Positions 24,406-28,083 of a stretch of DNA of 28,083 bases are shown here, piece after piece. The position numbers and the translations under genes were made by a program. Each line of letters starts with the position of its first letter. Within the stretch, counting starts at the first letter, position 1. The notes beneath the pieces are model-generated. The model did no database searches and had not been told where the DNA came from. It saw only the letters and a program-made list of their open reading frames with translations. The DNA comes from JAEUIA01 sp038330085 (GTDB lineage Bacteria > Planctomycetota > UBA1135 > GCA-002686595): NCBI GenBank assembly GCA_038330085.1, contig JBBQNP010000055.1, positions 1 to 28,083 on the forward strand, written 5' to 3'.

Positions 24406-26157
24406 ATGGCGAGGACATCCAACCCCACGTTGCTGCTCGTGGTCCTCGCCGGCTTGTCGGTGGGCTTGTGGCTCGCCGCGCACACCGGCGGAACGGCCGC
24501 GAAGAGCCCAGGCCTCGAGCCCGAAGGTGCGCTCGCGGCCGCGAGGTCCGTCGATCGCCACGATTCGGTCCTCGATGCGCCCGCGCCGACGACACCCGTC
24601 CGCACGCGGCCGCGTCGTGATGTTCGAAACGTGCCGCTCGTGCCGTGCGCAGGCGAGACGTGCTTGTCGGGCACGTTCGTGACCCAGGACGGGTTCGTGC
24701 CGGGGCATGCGCAAGTCGCGTTGTTCACCATCGAGGACGGACATCCGGTTTTCCCGCCCTTCGCAACGTTCGCTGCCGGAGACGACGGCACCGTGCGCCT
24801 GTGCACGAAGCTCGATCAAGACTGCGACGCCGTCCTCTTCGTGCCCGGATGCGAGCCGGCGAGCCAGCACGTTCTCGCGACGTCCACCGGAGCCATCGAC
24901 CTCGATCCCTTCGTGCTCGAGCACGGAGCGGCGGTGAGCGGCCGCGTGACGGCTGGTGACGTGCCGCTGCCGCGCGCGGAGATCGAAGCGCGAGCCACGG
25001 CGCCGGGATACGAAGCGCGCGTCGACGGAGGCACGCTCGGTTGGCGCGCGGGCCGGTATGTGTGGGCGGCCTCGCGCGCCGAGACGGGTTCCGACGGCAC
25101 GTACACGATCCGCGGTCTCGATCCGGGCAAGCACGATCTGCGCCTGTGCACCGTGCGCCAGCGCAACGTCGCCATCGACGTTCAGAAGGTCGCGACGAAG
25201 CGCGCCAACATTCCCGCCGCCGACGTCGACTTCGCGTTGCCCGCCGCGCGCCTCGATCTGAGCTTCGAATCGTCGGGTGCGCCGCTGTGCTGCGTCGAAG
25301 TGCAGATCGAGGCGGGCGACCGGCTCTTCATGCGCCGCACGGACGAAGCCGGAAGATTGGGGTTCCTGATTCAGCCCGAGCTCGCGTACGGGATCACCGC
25401 CGCGCGGTTCGGCTTCGAGACGATTCACACGCAACTGCGCGGGCTCACCGAAGGCGAGCATCGTCCCGAGACGCTGGCGCTGGAGCCGCAGTCCGAGCTC
25501 GCGACGCTGGTCGTGCAGGACAACCGGACGGCGGGGCTGGATCAGGCCACGTTCGAGTTGCGCCCGCGCATTCCCGTCGTCGGCATGCAGGTCGACGTGC
25601 GCGAAAACGTGTCGCGCGATCCGTCGACGCACAAGTTCGTGATCCCGAACGTGCCGGCCGGATCGTGGCGGCTCGCGATGCGATCGGGGCTGCCGTTGAA
25701 ACCGGGTGCCCACCTCTCGCGCAACTGCGACAGCGAGAAGATCGTGCAGGTTCCCGATCACGGCACGCAAGAGATCGAGATGTCCGCCAGCGAGCGCGGC
25801 GGGTTGAGCGTGCGTGTCAAGTCGACGAACAACGCTCCCGTCGATGCGACATTCCAGCTCCTCGACGATAGCGGCCAGGCGCTCGACGACCTGACCTTGT
25901 TGGATCGGCTGCCGATTCCCGGGGAAGCGCTCAAGAGCGTGTCGGTTCGGGCGGAAGAGGGGCGCACGTACTGGATAGAAGAGGAGCACGCGTACACAAC
26001 ACCGTTCACTCCGGGCGAAGTGCGCCTGTACGCGAGCTGGTGCGCGGGAGCACCGACGTTGCGGGTGACCGCGCCGGGCATGGAGACCGTGACGCAGCGC
26101 GTCTCTATCGTCGTCGGCGAGCTCACGCCGGTGAACGTGGTGCTCCATCCGAAGTGA
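24406..26157 (+). CDS. exported protein with carboxypeptidase-regulatory-like beta domains
   Basis: 583 residues. One N-terminal helix (about 8-26) acts as a signal anchor or uncleaved signal. It is followed by a disordered Pro/Ala/Thr stretch to about 75. A pair CAGETC (about 81-86) could form a disulfide. The remaining 500 residues are consecutive beta-sandwich units with the recurrent pattern of carboxypeptidase regulatory-like/Ig-like domains (for example VSGRVTAGDVPLPRAEIEA and GSDGTYTIRGLDPGKHDL), ending in TQRVSIVVGELTPVNVVL. No catalytic motif is visible. The outer part of the sigma-factor fusion has the same kind of domains, and the two may be functional relatives at the cell surface. 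Its 3' end overlaps the convergent gene by 35 bp. Confidence 0.72.
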   Translation: MARTSNPTLLLVVLAGLSVGLWLAAHTGGTAAKSPGLEPEGALAAARSVDRHDSVLDAPAPTTPVRTRPRRDVRNVPLVPCAGETCLSGTFVTQDGFVPGHAQVALFTIEDGHPVFPPFATFAAGDDGTVRLCTKLDQDCDAVLFVPGCEPASQHVLATSTGAIDLDPFVLEHGAAVSGRVTAGDVPLPRAEIEARATAPGYEARVDGGTLGWRAGRYVWAASRAETGSDGTYTIRGLDPGKHDLRLCTVRQRNVAIDVQKVATKRANIPAADVDFALPAARLDLSFESSGAPLCCVEVQIEAGDRLFMRRTDEAGRLGFLIQPELAYGITAARFGFETIHTQLRGLTEGEHRPETLALEPQSELATLVVQDNRTAGLDQATFELRPRIPVVGMQVDVRENVSRDPSTHKFVIPNVPAGSWRLAMRSGLPLKPGAHLSRNCDSEKIVQVPDHGTQEIEMSASERGGLSVRVKSTNNAPVDATFQLLDDSGQALDDLTLLDRLPIPGEALKSVSVRAEEGRTYWIEEEHAYTTPFTPGEVRLYASWCAGAPTLRVTAPGMETVTQRVSIVVGELTPVNVVLHPK

Positions 26158-26476
26158 CCCACGCCTCGAATGCGCGTGCTTCGTCGAGAGGGAACGTCGA
26201 GAGCGGTGGCACGCTCGCGTGGTAGCGCTTGAAGGCCTGCGTGAAGGCGCGCGGATCGGATTCGAACCATTCGCCGGCGCGTGCGGAGCCGTGCATCAGG
26301 CGTTCGAAGCGCAAGCGTGCGACGAGCAATGCTGCCATGCGCAGTCCGTCGTGGTCGATCGGCTCGAGCAGAGCACGCTCGTCTGCATCTAGCGCGTCGA
26401 GAGCGACGATTGGATCCGGTGCGATCAACACGCTCGCCATCACGCGCTCGTAGCTCTCGAGGTCGAAGTTCGTCAC
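26123..26476 (-). CDS. small protein coupled to the MNIO gene, family not recognised
   Basis: 117 residues from a GTG at 26476 that overlaps the MNIO stop codon by GTGA, a strong sign of co-translation and partnership. The sequence is acidic at the N-terminus, then helical (RMAALLVARLRFERLMHG). It contains FTQAFKRYHASVPPLSTFP and AFEAWV near the end. MNIO enzymes often need a small companion that binds the peptide substrate (BufC, MbnC or TglI in known systems); I cannot match this protein to any of these families by eye. The last 11 codons lie antisense to the end of the surface-protein gene. Confidence 0.75.
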   Translation of the reverse strand: MTNFDLESYERVMASVLIAPDPIVALDALDADERALLEPIDHDGLRMAALLVARLRFERLMHGSARAGEWFESDPRAFTQAFKRYHASVPPLSTFPLDEARAFEAWVTSDGAPRSPA

Positions 26477-27345
26477 GCGCTCACCAGCTTGCGCGCGCGC
26501 CGCAATTCCTCGCGCAAGAGAGCCACGTCGTCCTCTTCGACGGTCCCTTCCATGCGTTCGAGCGTGAGCGCACGCAGGTTCGGGCAACGCGGAATCCAGC
26601 GTTCCGCCAGCGCCCATACGTCCTCGTGCACGGCCGTGTCGTGGCTGTCGAGACGCATCGCGCGGCCCGACGGCAGCCACGCCGGGTCGCTGACGTTGCC
26701 ACCCGAGATGTGGATCTCGATCACGCGTTCGAGCGGCAACCGTTCGATGTAGCGCTCCGGATCGAAGCCCGCGTTCGCTGCTGTCATCCAAACATTGTGC
26801 AGGTCGAGCAAGAGGTGCGATCGCGGGACCGACAGACAACTCGCGATGAAATCCGGCTCGTCGAGCGGGTTCCCCTTCTGCGCGTAGAAGACCGAGTTTT
26901 CGAAGCCGACGTCGGGCACGACCGACTGCAGCGCCGACAAGCTCGCGCGCACGCGCTCCGCCGCCGCGTCGACATGTGGCAAGGGCAGCGGCAACACCAA
27001 TGACTGTCCATCGATCTCCGTCGCACCGAGGTGGTCCGTGTACCACTCGAACCCGAATGTCGCGCGGTCTTCACGGATGCGTTCCAGCCATTGCGCGCGC
27101 CGCGCCGGATCCGGTCGCGCGCTGCCGAGCGAGAACGCGACGCCGTGTGCGATGCAGCGCTTGTCGAGCTCGGTCGCGCGCGCCAGAAACATCGCATGGA
27201 ACCCGTTCGGGATCAGACGCCCCGCTCCGTCGGAGCGCCACGTCGTCTCCGGACAGATCTCGAAGACGTCGACGAGTTCGTGCAACGGCGCCGTGAGCTC
27301 GAGGTAGCGCTCTTCCGGCTGCAAGGTGAACGCGAGCGCGATCAT
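26473..27345 (-). CDS. multinuclear non-heme iron-dependent oxidase (MNIO, DUF692 family)
   Basis: 290 residues, typical length for this TIM-barrel family. Metal-ligand and signature segments visible in order are FEICPETTW (29-36), HGVAFSLGS (68-75), TDHLG (103-107) and FENSVF with Glu149/Asn150. These are followed by LLLDLHNVW with Asp181, His183 and Asn184, then IEIHISGG with Glu210/His212, and finally LDSHDTAVHEDVW with Asp233, His235, Asp236 and His240. Characterised relatives (MbnB, TglH, ChrH, BufB) modify cysteines or other residues of ribosomally made peptides using two or three irons. All ligand positions appear intact. No DUF2282 bufferin precursor is visible nearby, so the substrate is open. 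The start is 7 bp after a 30-codon ORF and lacks a Shine-Dalgarno site, which suggests coupling to translation of that ORF. Confidence 0.9.
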   Translation of the reverse strand: MIALAFTLQPEERYLELTAPLHELVDVFEICPETTWRSDGAGRLIPNGFHAMFLARATELDKRCIAHGVAFSLGSARPDPARRAQWLERIREDRATFGFEWYTDHLGATEIDGQSLVLPLPLPHVDAAAERVRASLSALQSVVPDVGFENSVFYAQKGNPLDEPDFIASCLSVPRSHLLLDLHNVWMTAANAGFDPERYIERLPLERVIEIHISGGNVSDPAWLPSGRAMRLDSHDTAVHEDVWALAERWIPRCPNLRALTLERMEGTVEEDDVALLREELRRARKLVSA

Positions 27346-27352
27346 GCCGTCG

Positions 27353-27445
27353 TCAGTGCGTGAGGAACTTCAGGAACCAGCGCGAGCTCGACGACACGAC
27401 CCTCATTCCGCTCGCGCCAAGAATGGCTCTGCGGTCGGTGATCAT
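27353..27445 (-). CDS. 30-residue ORF between the upstream gene and the MNIO gene
   Basis: ATG at 27445 overlaps the TGA of the upstream gene (ATGA), with GAGG 7 nt before it. The TGA stop at 27355-27353 is 7 bp before the MNIO ATG. The peptide begins MITDRRAILGASG, has four consecutive serines in the middle and ends RWFLKFLTH; it is basic and partly hydrophobic with no cysteine. Its exact fit into the inter-gene gap argues for translation, either as a coupling leader or as a candidate MNIO substrate. A 30-codon open frame can arise by chance in such GC-rich DNA, so confidence is limited. Confidence 0.45.
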   Translation of the reverse strand: MITDRRAILGASGMRVVSSSSRWFLKFLTH

Positions 27446-28083
27446 CCTTTTTCCTCGGTGAAGAACATCAGGAAACGTGCGCTGTACTCAGGTGTGAATC
27501 CGGTCCCGCACGGAACAGCCGAGCCCTGCGGAGATTCCCCTTCGATTTCAGGGCCACCGCAGGACGTGGCCTTCGCCCAACGAGCGCGCGGAGGTGAACC
27601 CGATCGCCAGCGCGACTCCGCACGATCGCTCAAGAGCTTCATCCACTCCTTGCGTGAACCGGCATCCAAGTCCTCCGCGCACCAACGCACCCACGCCGGA
27701 ACGAGCTCGACGAACTGCGCGTTCGGCAGCTCGCGTCGAGCGCTGTCGTCCTCCATCAGCGCGCGGTCGGGGAACACGGCGGCGCTGGCTTGTCGCGCGC
27801 GGCGGCGCAACGTCGCCATGTCCGGTGCGATCACGTCGTGCAATCTCGCGTACAGGAATGCGTTGCGCGCGTTCGCCGCCTCGACGCGCGCGCTCTCGAG
27901 GTACCGACCCGGCGAGTCCTCGGGAAGACTCGTCGGCGCAGGTCCCTTCACCACATGAGCCGGAGTGTTGTCGGTCTCGATCAGAATCGCGAGCGCTGAA
28001 TCGCGGTCGTTCGCCATCGCGAAAAGCGGTTGCATCTCGACCCCGGTCGCGCCCCAGCTGGCACACCACCCGGGGTCGGCCCT
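27442..28083 (-). CDS. hypothetical protein, 5' end outside window
   Basis: The frame is open from the right edge to the TGA at 27444-27442: 213 visible residues, with the start missing. The first visible segment GWCASWGATGVEM shows that the frame continues upstream of the ATG at 28035. The middle is helical and charged (NAFLYARLHDVIAPDMATLRR). The C-terminus reads GSAVPCGTGFTPEYSARF and ends FFTEEKG. Four cysteines are spread through the sequence (GWC, RWC, TSCGG, PCGTG). I recognise no family. It is the nearest upstream gene of the MNIO operon and overlaps the small ORF by ATGA, so it is probably co-expressed. Confidence 0.65.
   Translation of the reverse strand, partial: RADPGWCASWGATGVEMQPLFAMANDRDSALAILIETDNTPAHVVKGPAPTSLPEDSPGRYLESARVEAANARNAFLYARLHDVIAPDMATLRRRARQASAAVFPDRALMEDDSARRELPNAQFVELVPAWVRWCAEDLDAGSRKEWMKLLSDRAESRWRSGSPPRARWAKATSCGGPEIEGESPQGSAVPCGTGFTPEYSARFLMFFTEEKG

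Overview
This is a high-GC (about two-thirds G+C by eye) bacterial chromosomal segment with dense, mostly intact genes. I see no tRNA, rRNA, CRISPR array, insertion sequence or phage gene. The gene content suggests a planctomycete: an ECF sigma factor fused through a membrane helix to a large carboxypeptidase-regulatory-like region, a second surface protein of the same beta-domain type, a secreted HExxH peptidase of the DUF1570/peptidase-MA kind, and a YjbR protein with a histone-H1-like tail. This assignment is an inference from gene types, not from a phylogenetic marker.

Layout. 1-2992 (-) is a DUF2339 multi-pass membrane protein that runs off the left edge. It is divergent from a CPBP intramembrane protease (3059-4576) followed by a GT-C type glycosyltransferase (4671-6374). 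A lipoprotein cyanophycinase (6420-7349, -) converges on these. Divergent from it lies a secreted TlpA-like thioredoxin-fold protein (7498-8640), whose first active-site cysteine codon is an in-frame TGA. I read this as a selenocysteine-containing UGPC redoxin. It is followed by a secreted metallopeptidase (8741-10102). A tightly coupled operon (10389-14351) encodes a diaminopentanoate-dehydrogenase-like oxidoreductase, an alpha-oxoamine synthase, diaminopimelate decarboxylase (lysA) and a YjbR protein. A small conserved-looking gene (14385-14810) follows and ends in a 30-bp-arm inverted repeat.

After two small envelope proteins (15022-15624 +, 15656-15901 -) comes a long minus-strand block: pirin (16008-16706), the sigma-factor/surface-domain fusion (16810-19827), a GHL10/DigH-like glycoside hydrolase (19982-21205), a sodium:solute symporter (21388-23190) and an ASKHA-fold sugar kinase (23180-24253). 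The last three could form a peptidoglycan-fragment salvage unit. A plus-strand surface protein (24406-26157) converges, with overlap, on a minus-strand operon (26123-28083). That operon holds an MNIO (DUF692) enzyme, a coupled small partner, a 30-residue ORF squeezed between genes, and an upstream gene cut by the right edge.

Expression signals. Some starts have good Shine-Dalgarno sites (7498, 11393, 14385, 15022, 16706). Several others have a TAnnnT-like hexamer only 8-10 nt before the ATG, suggesting leaderless or near-leaderless mRNAs. ATGA/GTGA overlaps show strong translational coupling in two operons.

Most notable: (1) the probable selenoprotein with a SECIS-like hairpin directly after the UGA; (2) the MNIO operon with a tiny intercalated ORF; (3) the membrane-tethered sigma factor fusion; (4) the lysA operon containing an alpha-oxoamine synthase and a non-DapB dehydrogenase.
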